NCBI GenBank assembly: GCA_019055375.1
Contig: JAHQIW010000642.1
Location: 62,001 to 126,000 of the forward strand
Length of the DNA: 64,000 nt
DNA from: Parelaphostrongylus tenuis
Taxonomy: Eukaryota > Nematoda > Chromadorea > Rhabditida > Metastrongylidae
Direction: 5' to 3'
Positions 48,200 through 60,060 of this stretch are shown one piece after another; positions within the stretch are counted from its first letter, which is position 1; every line of letters starts with the position of its first letter. The notes beneath the pieces are model-generated. The model had not been told where the DNA came from. It made no database searches and worked only from the letters and a program-made list of their open reading frames with translations. The translations under genes were made by a program, and so were the position numbers.

Positions 48200-51100
48200 C
48201 GAAGTTTTGCTAATCATTAACCATTTTTGGATGTATACTTAAAACATAATGCCACCACTTAAGGAGCGGTTGATCAAAGAATTCTTGTTGATTACACAAA
48301 TGATCTATCTTAGGATTTGATCTTCCAATTGAAGCTTCAACTAGTTTCTCTCTTCTTTTTCTTGTTCTTCATGAAAAGCGATGGGTGACGTTTCTGGCGA
48401 CTTCCTCTTTTTCAGGACTTGGACCTCACTTTATCTCATGAACACAGGCAGCCTTACACCTGGCAAATCGTGGAGTGATTTTAAAACTTTCTCTTATCCG
48501 CACGCATTTTCTACCATCTAGAAGAAAGAGTTTTACGCTTGTTTTGTAGAGTTTCTTTGGCCAATTGGATGTATCTCGACAATTTTGAAGCTGTTCTCTT
48601 TTTCTTGAAAGGCCTTTTTAGTGCGCTGAGGCAGTAGAAATCATATTACATTACGTTTTTTTCTACATTTTTTTGAAAATTACATCACATTTTTTTCCTG
48701 TTTCGTTGAAATTCCTATGTTTCTTGTGCTGTATCTGTGGTGAGACCTGTGTTTCACCGTATTTTCTCTATATTACTCCGCTATTAGATTCGAGGCGATT
48801 CCCGAAGAACAAATGAGGTTCTTGTCCATTATAAGGCGACACATGGAAAACCGATCTCATTCGCTGGGCAGGAACTTTTTATAGGAGTATCAGTAATCAT
48901 TCAAAAACTCTAATCTTGGAATGCAGACCACTTGGACGGTTGTTTCAAAAGACCTTTTCATAACACTGTAATGTTCAAAATAATAATCTATTTTACATCG
49001 TCTGCGCAATCACAATTTTTCTCCGCTGGAAGCCCGGAAAGCATATAAGCGTATCACAGAAAAGTCTTTTAGTATCAGAGTCATATGTTTCATCTGGAGT
49101 TCCTTTTGAAGCGAAGAAAAACTCCTACTCGAATGACAAAAATCGCACTTCTTCAAAGCGCCAATCGATCGACCGTGGACCGTCGCCGCATCGAATCTGT
49201 GGCCACCGACTCTCCCGGCTGTGAGTTATCCTGTGAACGAAGAAGCTGAATATGTGGAGCTCGATCTTGTTTTCCTTGCTACACTGCAGAGAAACGCTCT
49301 TTTCAGAAGATAAACACAACATTGGAATCTTTGAATCCTACGCTATCGAATGATTACTAACAGTCTGAAGAAAGAGCACTGTCTTGCGAGAAAATGCTAC
49401 TGTGAAATGTGCAGGCTTCCATTTTGTAATAGCATTAAGAAAAGGTCTTTTTGATATCATTCTACATTGGGCTATAGCCAAAAATCTATGCTTTCGTATG
49501 ATTAGTAACACTTCTATGAAAAGTTGCTGTCCAACGAATGAAATCGGCTTTTCGTTGGTCGCCTTATTATCAACAGGCATTGTACATGAACGTGTAAAGG
49601 AAATCATAGATTGTAGGAGTTTAGTGATTAAAGAATTCGTATACCACATGTGAATCGCGTTTTGGCTGCTACAGCTTGATAAGTCCTTTTCAAAATCATG
49701 TACATCATCGAGATCATCGAGATTTGAGCTATCCAATGATCACCATTTTTCTCGGGAAGATGCTTTATCCAGCGGTAAATAACTAAACGTAAAGTATAAT
49801 TTATTTGTCCTGTTACAATTCACTAAAAAGGTCCTTCAAGATTTGAAATATAGCATTGAAATTGTCGAGATTTGATAATGAAATTATCACCAGATTTCCA
49901 CAAAGAAATGGAAAGCTCATATTTTTTAGAAGGTTGAAAATGAGTCCGAATACCGGGAAGTGCAGTTTTTTTTCTCAAATGTAGTGGTCCACAGGCTTAT
50001 ACGGTTAGCTGTACATCAAAATGAACGTTCCGACCTTGAGGAAGGCGAAGCTGCGTAAACGTCAGTCACTGAAGAAAAAGATGGATTGACCTCGCGGAAG
50101 CTCAATGGAGAAGGACACTTTCTGACCAGCGCTTTTAGGACCACCTCTGATAGGTATGCGGCGTTGCGCCGTCGCTTGCGTGGCAGTCACAGGCAGGCAG
50201 CATTTGAGTGAGTGGCTGTCTGCCTGCCTTCCCGCGAGACGCGACGCCAGCATTACAGTAGCTGATTGAGATTTGACGTTGCACTACGTGGTACGAAAAG
50301 TACCACGTGGGCCTTAAAGGATTAGGAGTTTCGGCCGGCAGGACACCACTACCCAGTGCACCACACGCGCCAGCTGACAGTGACTATGCGCTCGAGGCGA
50401 AGCATCCGTTGAGGGCAAACTTGTGGTAAGCTCAAAATTAGGTGTCGTTCGTAGAAGCCGTAATAGGCATAGAATTAGGCGCCATTACTAACGGTTATAC
50501 CACAGAAAATCAGTCTTTGTCGTTAACCGCTAGTGGCAGGCTGGCGGTTTCACAGCCCTGTTTCTCTCATTGTTTATGACTCGAATAAAAAAAGTAGATT
50601 TTCTTATACTTAATTTGTTCTTGTGAAATTAGCTATTTAAACTTGTATTAATATCTTTTATACTTTTTTATCCATCATTCGATTTCTTTTAGAATAATAG
50701 GTTGACAAGAAATTTTCCGAACTATTCGTTTTCGTTGACTTTTTTGGTGCTTGCCTATCATAAGGCGACAAATGCAAAACCGATCTTTCAGAAATCATTT
50801 GAAAGCTTGAATGTCTGGATAAAGCCCCACGTGATCGATTTTCGAATAGATCCTTTTATAACGCTGTAATAGCTTGAATAAAATTATGTTTCGCACGACC
50901 ACGTGTTCTTTTTTTTAATCGCTTAAAATTCACTAAACTAAACTCCTTCGTTGAGTGTTAATACTTGCGAGAGCACAATTTTCAAGAAACTCAAAAATAT
51001 GTTTGCTTTTTGAAAAAGCTTTTTTATAGCATCGTAGGAGAAAAGAAAGATTTGGGCTTTATACCTCGCTCGGCAGAGCTCTTCCGTTAGACTGTTGGTA

Positions 51101-53694
51101 ATCATTCAGTGTAAGTTTCAATGACTGCAGTGCTGTGCTTATTTTCTGGACATATCGTTAGTAGAGAAGACAGGATCGTGTTCTACATTTTTGGCCAGCC
51201 CGTTTATCTAGTAATCTATGGGGTCGGGAGCCAACTGATCTAACCCGCGATGTTGGATATGTGAGATGCAGCTTGCTATTCAATTGGCGTATTTTTCTTC
51301 ACTTGAATTCCAGTTTTGTTGCTTCGTTGAAACTTTCAAAAATTACAATTTACTCGAATACATGATAAAGTATCTCGCTTTCTATGGCTAAATCTTTCAC
51401 TATCTAAGTGCCATTGATAAGTTCGATAGGCAGAATTTTACGTAGTAATAGAGCAGAAGAATTCACTTCATGAAGTATAATGTTTTCCTTTGGTAGAACA
51501 AATGTAATTTGAGTAATTTAGAACCGAGTTAATCTGCCAACGTGGTCGATCCAGTTCACACTGACCAATCATTAGAAGAACACCGACGAACAGGGAACGT
51601 GTAGAAAGGGAACTCCGTTTTGTAGTATCCTCGTACAAAACTCTTGGTATCAGTGCCTAAACTCGAAAATGTTAGCGTTGAGGCTATCAGGCTTATCAGA
51701 AACAACCGAATCATGGCATCAAAAGTCGTATTGTTTACTTTGAAAAGCTGGTAAATATTTATGGAACTTTAATACGCCTGTTACATTCCACAAGTTTTTT
51801 TATCTACCTATCTGATTTTTCTTGCTGAGCATGTCAGCATCGACGCCTGTTTGATTTTTCTGGTACGTGTTTTTACATAACAAAGTTTGTTTTTCTCTTT
51901 CAAGCTTTCCTTGTCGCTGATTATTTATCTGCTGAGCGCACGAGCTCGGCTTATAATCATACTTAGGTCATTGCTCAGTGTAGATTGCAGTAGTTCTCAG
52001 TAATACTTTTTTCACTGAATCCGAAGAGGGCATTAGCGAGCTGTGCAGAATACGTCTTAACACGGTCACAAAGTTGCTTAGAGCAGTGTAATCTTCATTT
52101 TAGTGTAAAAGTCGCTGAACCTCAGCTGTTGGCTTTGTATAAAGACTAGCTCAAATAAACATTCGCTCTAAAGAATGAAGTACGAGATATCAAACTAATA
52201 CACATGTAAAGAGTACGCCTGTATGTTGACGTTAGTACCTAGAAGATTGTCACAATACTGAATTTTCAACAGTGCCGAATATTGAACCGCAAGCGAGATT
52301 TGAACCTGTCTTTCAACTCTTCCGTCACGCAGTGTCGGAATACTGTAGATAATTCTGAAACGCCTTCTGCTGACCTGTTCGGTGTGGTGTAGTTTTGTCG
52401 CTTTGACGGCTGGAGTTTCGATCACGATCTTCTTTCATTGGTAAGCTTGTGTGGTATGGGTGGTAGATTTTTGCTTTAGCTAACTTACCTTCGTCATAGC
52501 TTTGTTTGGAGCTGTGATTATGCGCTCTGGACGTTCAAGATAGTGAATGTGGACAAAGTGAATGTTCGTGGTCGCGTCGACTAGAAGCCAGTGCATTGGA
52601 GTACTGAATCAATCAAATAGCTTCAGCAGTGATTTAGGGAGCGGTTCATTTTGTTGAAGTGATGTGACCTCAGTTGGGACTCATGACACAGGGCGAATTT
52701 TGATGTATTGCCCATTTAGAAGTTCCTACCTTTTTGCTAATAAAATGTCCTGTGGTAGTCGCAATTCGTTGCGATGTCAGAATGTAGTATTTGAGATAAG
52801 ATGTAAAGCAGAGATTTAAAGAATTGAAATATGGTTGACATTATTCACTATGAGGTTTGAGATAAAGATCGGTCAGTGCTAGGTTTTCGTTTTCACCAAG
52901 ACTGAAATATATTTGTATTCTTCTCCGTTATCGGACGCCATTTATTCTTCACAGACCTGTTTCGACAGATAGTAACTGTCTGCTAAATTTTCAGAAATTA
53001 TTAAAAGGTAATAAAATTTTGATGAGCATAAAATTTACTTTGTTTTGAGAAGCTCTTCGTGGTGCGCCAATGTAGTAAAAATAAGACTCAGTTTCAAACG
53101 CGTCACACGTTTTCGCACGTAATTGCGTTATTTATGTGGAGATTTTTCTGTACTTCGTAGAATTCAGGCTTCTCGTTTCGAATCTGTAGTAGAAACGTTA
53201 ATCTACCATTCTGTGACTTTGGCTTTTCATTTCTAAACTATCTTCTTGAATATCCGCTACTGAGCATAAGCCTAAGAAATCCACACGTACTTGTGGAAGC
53301 ATATGAACGTAAAGAAAGAATCCTGGAGGATCAGAACCTTATGTTTTATTTGGAGTTTCTTTTGAGCGGAAAAAGTCTTATAAAGAACAGCAGTGATTTC
53401 GTGCAACATGCAAATCGCGTGCGCGATCAATCAAGCCGTCTTGTATAACGATGACACCGAGTATGAATCGTAATCTTCTACCGTTCTCACGACGCTCTAT
53501 AGAAACTTTTTCAAAACCATATTCCGCTTCAGGGTCATGAAGATTTGATTCGTTGAATGTGCTTCTAAAATGTGGTGAAAAACCATTCACAAATCACAAC
53601 CATGTAAATAAAAAACTATGAGCACTCCGAAGGAAATACTTCCTTTCTGAAATTTCTGGATTTAAGCTATTGAATGACTATTGAAAGATCAAAG

Positions 53695-53918
53695 ATATCC
53701 AACGTCTGTCAACTTAGATGGGTTCAATGCCGGTAGCGGCTGCCCTGCCAGACCGTAGACGGTTGGCTGTTGGCAGACAACGCGTTATAGCGTAAACAAG
53801 AGTGCTGTGCAAAACGAGCGTTGGTAGTGCAACGGTTAGCATACGCTCCCGGAGAGAGTTACATCTGGGTTCGAATCCCGGCTGACCCAAACGTTTTTGC
53901 ACAGCACTCCACATATTG
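53695..53918 (+). mobile_element. tRNA-like insertion with 8-bp target-site duplication
   Basis: The insert is bounded by GATCAAAG at 53687-53694 and 53919-53926. Unit A shows the uninterrupted GATCAAAGAAAAG near 18630. Inside, a tRNA-shaped segment (53818-53888) is flanked by a 16-base inverted pair, AGTGCTGTGCAAAACG at 53801 and its near-complement ending at 53908. There is no coding frame. The eight-base duplication is more typical of some DNA transposons than of a SINE, so the class is uncertain. Confidence 0.7.
53818..53888 (+). tRNA. tRNA-shaped sequence, probably a pseudogene
   Basis: 71 bases fit a tRNA layout without gaps: acceptor GCGTTGG with CTGACCC (six of seven pairs), TA, D stem GTGC/GCAT with an eight-base loop, an anticodon stem with CCGGAGA loop, four variable bases, and T arm CTGGG / TTCGAAT / CCCGG. 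The apparent anticodon would be GGA, but U33 is replaced by C and the long variable arm of serine tRNAs is absent. A functional tRNA is therefore unlikely. Confidence 0.4.
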
Positions 53919-56900
53919 GATCAAAGAAAAGTTGAAAAAGCATCTGTTCTCAAAGCGCGAAAAATCCTGATAAGGAACGCTATAGCCTTTTGCTTCATTG
54001 TTATTGGATGGGCTTGATTTACGTGATGCAGCCGGCTTCAGGGGATCAATCGACGCTTGACATACTTTCACTGTGATACTCTGGGTTAGATGGGATGTGA
54101 TATGACACGGCTGTGTCAAATAGTAAACTTTATTCTAAACGATAGTAGACGTGGTTTTGTCGATGAGCATAGAAATTTCAAGTTATTTCTTTAACTTAAG
54201 CTGCTTTTTAGCAGTGTTGTGATTTTATAGATGTATATCAACGAGTATTGAAGATGGAGCTGTGCAAGACTTCTCACATTAGACGGAAGCTAAACGCGCA
54301 TTTAACCCATGCAGACAGCGCATGTTACCACTACACCACCGATTCCAGCGTTGCACTACCTTTCTTTCTTCCATATAAACTATCTTACCAAGATCTAAAT
54401 TTCATTAGAAAACTACCACATTGTCAGTGGAGGGCTCCCGCTTGCCGCTAAAGAAAACGTGATCCCAGAAGCACCAATCCTTTCACAGCGGCAATCGACA
54501 GGAAGCAGCATCGCACTGGTCGCTCTGGCAGCATTGACGCTATCGACATTGCAGGTGGAACACGTTATTTTCGGGATGTGTTTTCGTAACGAAATCAGAC
54601 TGATGTCGTCAATAAAGCGAGCTTCGTCATAAGGAAAAGGCAGAATATGAATAAAGAGACTCTGAAAGGATATTCATAGTTGAAACGATGCTGAAACAAT
54701 TTCACAACAATGAACCTTTTCATCAAGAATTGTACCACGCACTGCATGCGATGCCTATCCAACGCAAGTTATCAACAACTTTTCGATTACTAGTGTACTT
54801 TATTTTCACAGAATACTTTTCTAATGAGTTTGAGATTCTTATGTCTTTGAAGGAGTTTGTCATCAATGAGTGATAAAAAGTTCCACATGTTTAAACGAGA
54901 AAACCACATACTGACTCAAAACGAACATCAACAACTGTTAGTAAAAAATATTTATGCTATGTCACTCATATTAATCCTTATTTCACTCATATTCATCATT
55001 AATATCTTATGTCAGTAAAATTTCACCTTTATATTTTACAGCAAGTGCATAAATAGTCAGACAGTCAATCAAATTGTTTTGGACTCCTGAAATCAATACC
55101 ATGACACAGTCTTTTAGTTTTCATACATTCTTATTCTGAATAATACACAAAACTCATCACAGTTACTGGAGATCACTCGTCAATGAATATCTCATCGAAA
55201 CTGGTCTTTCACAAATCATTCAATGCCACTTCATAGATCGCCTTCGTAGCTTTTGAAATATGGTTTGCTAGACTTCCTCGGTTGAAAAAAAAAAACAAGC
55301 AGACTGTCTTGTATTAGAAGATAAGCAGCGCTGACTCGATACAGCGATAGACCAACGCAAATTAATTTAGAGATCAGATTCAGTCATTATAATGACCAGT
55401 CTGCCAGAGAGTTTCAGCCTTTAGAGAGGTCTGGCATGGCCTCTTGTGTGCTGTAGAAACGTTTCGGCGTTCTGAAACACTTCCTTAGTGCCACATGCTA
55501 TATGGCTCACTACTGCTACAATCAGCAATTGGCGTTGATGATAACTCACTGTAGAGCAAGTGAAAGAATCAGTTGGTGTTGCTAAACTAGAGTGATTGGA
55601 AGATATTGTTTTATGCTTCCGCAACTGCTGTAAGCCATCGACAATCAATGGCTCTAGACGAAAACATCAAGTGATCCCTTTACAAATCATTCGAGAGCGA
55701 AGTCTTTTCTAAAATTTCATACAGAGAGAATATGTTTTCAGACAAAGCCATCTTAATCTCGATAAATGACGAACAACTCAATAAATGACGAAAATCGTTT
55801 TGCGCACTGGGATTTCAACTGTCTGAGCAAGAGGGCAAAGTTTTCGCTGTTTGTAGGAAAGCTTTTGTGCTTTTCGAAAGGTCTTTAAATTTATTTGCGA
55901 ATACATCACAATAATCTTTAAATGATCACCTGCTTTAATGTATAGATCTTCGAGTGCAAGAAATATAGCTTTCGTTTGTAGAAGCCTTTTCCAGAATCAG
56001 ATTCTTTTCAGATCCACTGTTTCTCAAGCTCTCTAATAAGTAATGAAGTCTATTGAAGAGAAATCCATAAACTTTAGCTGAGCGAAAAATGCTCTATGAA
56101 GTGAAACGTGATTTGATTTTGGCTGCTACAGCACAGTACAAGGCCTTCATAAATACTAATTTCAGTACTGTAATCACCAAGATTCAGGCTGCAGAATGAC
56201 AGCTAAACGTCCAGCAGAAACGCAAAAATGCTTGTCTTGAATGCGTTAATCTCTCCCAAATCGATTACATCATCAAAACCAAGTAACATAAGCAACTGAT
56301 GCCAAAACTTTTCTAGGCGCCCATCACAGGCACAAAAGGAGTGCCTGTGAAAGCCATACCTTTAGTGGCCACAAATTTGTCTACAGAAAGAAATTAGAAG
56401 AGAAATTCAGTGGTCTCTTCACCACAATTAGCTATTTCGTATCACAACAAGCCCTAAGATTACTCAAAAAGTTTTAGTCAAATAAAGTCGCTTTCCAAGC
56501 CATAGTTTTAGTAATAACAAAGCCTTATTCGTCCTTCCCCTTCTCGTTCGACCACAATAAAGTAATGCATCAAATGCCACTCTAGAAAATTTGACATCAA
56601 CAAATAAAATATCGAATTTCTTCTTCTACACCATTCGTACGTGATCGGTTGATTTTCTCTCCTACCTCTTCTTTTGATTCGGCCCAACACCGTCTCCGAA
56701 TCAACTAAAAGCAATACCAGACGAAGATCCATTATCGAAACACATTCCTTGGAAACGACATCATGAAGATCTGAGGAAGCTCTTGCAAAGTTACGCTAGG
56801 AAACCAGGGAATGTTGTATACACAACCAGCAATGTGTAATTTGGAATATGTGCTGGGGTCCGTACAAGTAGTGAAGACGGACCATCTAAGTATCTAAGTA

Positions 56901-57994
56901 ACTAAATAAATAGAATATCATCAAAGACTTTGTGATATGAGCTAGTTCGTAGCCGTTTGTATAATCATCTATACAGATCATAATATTGCTCTCTATGACC
57001 TGAAATTTTGGGAAGGTAGCGTCAAATCTGGGCAGTCAAATGCTTCGATAATTTTGTAAAGAATGCTCAAAATCACACGTTAATTTCACTGCAGACTAGT
57101 TGTTCCTGTACTCACCGTAATCTATGAAATTTCCACTGAGTGTTTTACCTGAAGTCATAGCTCAAAAACGCGAAAGTCACAAAGAGGATACTGTGCACTT
57201 TTCACGTTTAAAAGGCTCCGGTTTGCTCACCAGTAAAGATCTACGTGTAAGTCACATTGACTCGATTCTGGTATGATATCTGAATATATTATACATCAAC
57301 TATAGAATAAAGTGTAAGCTCACGCTTACAGGCAGCGTATATATTAGGTATGTAAATGTGTAGGCATCTATCTGTACGTTAATGTGGTTTTGTATAGTAA
57401 ATCGTGTGGTAATGCAGAATAACAAACCCGCTTGTAATACGACGCGCTAATCCTCACCCTCTCAACGTCGACGGTGGTTCAGATGAGGGGTGAGTGTTTG
57501 AGCGGAAACAGCTCGACATTCATCAATCAAGGAGCGACATCATTTTGAGTCGCATTTCCGGTTAATATGCTGGAAAGGCAGCATTGTTGTTCGGAAAAGT
57601 GCGATTGGGTTGCCGAAGCCTCATTTTTTGGTAAGAGATCTTGTCTAAAGGAGTGGGTACCTTTGTTCACACATGAAATAAGAGGTAATATGGATGAAAT
57701 GCGTATGAATAATAATAGGATAGCACGGAAATGTTTGATATAAACCCGTTAAACGTGGAAATATGGAGTAACACTTTGAAATATAACCTTTTTGGAGACA
57801 TTGGCTTCTTGCCAATCTAAAATTAGTGTTCTACAAGAAGCGCTGGCGTTAGTTCTCTACTGAAAACCTCATAGAGGTCGCTTCCTCCATATTCAACAAT
57901 TGACTGACGATCAAACCTCAATTGGTGACGATAAAAGCCAACATTGCTAAGAAAACTACCACGCTGTCATTGGAGCGCGTTGAGCTCATGAGCC

Positions 57995-58064
57995 TATATA
58001 TATATACAGGGATATATATATGCAAATATATATGTATATGTTTATATATGGATACATATGTATT

Positions 58065-58097
<33 letters not shown>
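57995..58097. repeat. TA-rich microsatellite
   Basis: Counterpart of 23681-23790 with the longest TA run at its 3' end. Frames through it on both strands are artefacts. A further TA run lies at 58309-58350. Confidence 0.92.
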
Positions 58098-58099
<2 letters not shown>

Positions 58100-58674
58100 T
58101 TCTGCGGACTGCCGTGAACAATGTCAACGTGGTCCCGATCAAGTTAATAAGTTCTTGAGAATTCCGGCTCTAGATAAAATAACTCAAAGACTTATACTTA
58201 CTTGCTTGGCCATTTCGATGACCTTCAGTACTTCTAGACTGGAAACCCAGCGACTTTTTCCATTTGTTTCTCACCCGCACTATTAGCTTTCTTGGATATA
58301 AATAAACGAATATATATATATGATATATATACATATATTTATATAATATATACATAGATGTAAAGTTACTTTCCTTATTAGACAGCGACAAATGAATATT
58401 GGATCTCTTTCGTTGGACAAGAATTTTGCATAAGAGTGAAAGTAACCCGAATGACTGTTAGGGTCGAATATCCTTTTGAATTGAATTACGAAGCTAAATA
58501 GGTTCAAGAACAGGGCGCACTCCTAAGGTGAGTGATTGACGTCAAACCTTTTGAGTTTCACACCTGTCAGTGTGGTTGACGATCCATGCTTGCTTCGATG
58601 ATACCAAAGATCGACTATTTGTTAGGCTTACGATTTCTTCTGTAAAAATGCTCTTTCTATGTGGAATGTTGCAG

Positions 58675-58785
58675 GAGATCGATCCTAATGATGTTACAGC
58701 GGCCTGTGCTCAGACATCTGGGAGCGATCAACTATTCCAAAGCAGTGTTGCGAAGGATATCCTTTCAACAAAAGTTTACATTCAG
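58675..58785 (+). CDS. Exon-like segment, unknown protein
   Basis: 37 codons, phase 0, between TTGCAG and CAG|GTGAAAG. It reads EIDPNDVTAACAQ, then a serine-rich part, then VAKDILSTKVYIQ. The frame is also open upstream (MLFLCGMLQ). Two other copies in unit A (25640-25750 and 26421-26530) keep the IDxxxVTxACAQ start but have decayed, which suggests an old exon carried by the repeat unit. I do not recognise the protein. Flanking exons were not identified, so a functional gene is not established. Confidence 0.35.
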
Positions 58786-58984
58786 GTGAAAGGTATTCTT
58801 CTAATCGGAAGTCTAGTCTATACATGCGAGTTTCGGGTAGGCAAAATTCTCATCTTTTTGATTTCAACTACATTAGATTTGCTATCGCTTAGATTTATTG
58901 TCATGAATACTTACTTGCACTTCTTTTGAGAATGTCAGAAACAAAAAAGTAAGGTAGTAAGTGAACGCAATCAGGAAGCACTAC

Positions 58985-60060
58985 AAGATACTTGAGCCAA
59001 ATCAGATTGCGATGGTTGGTGATAAGACGGCTTTTAGAGTGGATCAAACTCTGACATATGCAGAAGAGTCAGAGTAATTAGGAATTGCAGCATACTTCGT
59101 ATTTTTTGGCTATTTCATTAGTTTCATTCTATTTAGAAGCGATAGTTAAATCTTATAGAGGAGGTATATCGTGGTTTGAAACAAAAAGAAGAATAGAAAA
59201 TCAATTAATTTTTGAAAACTTGCCAAGAACCGCAGTGTCCGGTGTTTAGCTATTCTCGCCAGTAGACACATAGTTTAGACTTGAAAAGCGATTTCCTTTG
59301 AATTCTGGCAATATAGTCTATCAAGCTTTTTTATTGATTGGGTCAATACAAGGGAATTGATAAAATAACTCATCTACTTGGCTTCTCTTTCCACGTGCTT
59401 CTTCTTTTTTGAAGCCAGTGATAAATCAATGCACAGAGTTATTCGTCCACGCTGGAGTACTCTCCTGAGGTCGCCGCCAAGTAAGGTTCTTCACTTCAAA
59501 GGTGCCCAGCGGAGGAGATTTGACTCGAGCGAAGCGAACACGGGAAGCACTACGAGGCAAACGGCCGTGGGACAATTCGAATCACCGGCTCTGAAGAAGA
59601 CGAAACGCGTCGAAACGTTAGCCGAATAAATAGGACTTTCACCAGTTTCGTGCTATTGGCTTAGTCAACAAGAAACATGGCTGACGATGTTTTGAAGTCT
59701 AGAACAGATAAGAAAGAACATAGCTTTTTTTCTGATTTTTGAATTGTGAATGCTGTTCCCAGTTGCATCGCTACCTCAATCGGTAATTGGTCTGATAAAC
59801 GGGGTTTATTCTGAGGATCTAGTACTTTTAGCATTCATTTCGCTTTCGTCTTCTTCCTGAACGGCGTAGAATACTGGTGAACGAGCCTTCTTGCAATCTC
59901 GATAGCCCTACTGTGCCGTTTCATAGGACGTTGTTGTTGGCTACCGGAGAGAAGTGGGAGGTAAGGGCTGTGGAGCTCGGCTACACGTGCGCCATGACCA
60001 ATATCACAACCATTCAGCGACGCGCCCCACACCCTTATAACTTCATTGATATCTGTTAGA
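58985..60060 (+). repeat. Start of repeat unit, copy D
   Basis: Begins with the GTTGGTGATA..GGATCAAACTCTG landmark seen at 6555 and 26775, and ends with the GTAGAATACTGGTTGAACGAG and GTTGTTGTTGGCT landmarks (27745-27840). It then breaks off into unrelated sequence. Together with the end of unit C this shows head-to-tail arrangement. Confidence 0.7.
59340..59690. repeat. Foldback-type arm inside copy D
   Basis: The plus-strand frame 59378-59629 carries FFEASD, then LHFKGAQRRRFDSSEANT, then FESPALKKTKRVETLAE. It is the plus-strand counterpart of the minus-strand frame at 2704-3006. The nucleotide end CTGAAGAAGACGAAACGCG then TCGAAACGTTAGCC defines the outward terminus of this foldback family. 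Repeat-borne frame; function unknown. Confidence 0.6.

Larger units (their letters stand above)
44230..58980 (+). repeat. Long repeat unit, copy C
   Basis: The least interrupted copy. It runs from the GAAGCCTTCGTGACAGGAGAC landmark (26990 in B, 6760 in A) to the segment before GATCAAACTCTGACATATGC at 59043, where the next unit begins. It lacks the RTE and hammerhead insertions but has its own tRNA-like insertion (53695-53918). The distance to the next start gives a period of about 14.7 kb. No conserved long frame is shared by all copies, so the unit does not look protein-coding. Confidence 0.8.

Noticed and set aside
57918..58391. Tyrosine/isoleucine-rich frames on both strands, also at 4768-5101, 23608-24099 and 24731-25090
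   Set aside because: They are translations of TA and TATG microsatellites.
59580..59630. CTGAAGA followed by GAAAC and GTC as a possible hammerhead
   Set aside because: Only four bases separate the two boxes, so stem II cannot form, and the flanks do not pair as stem I.
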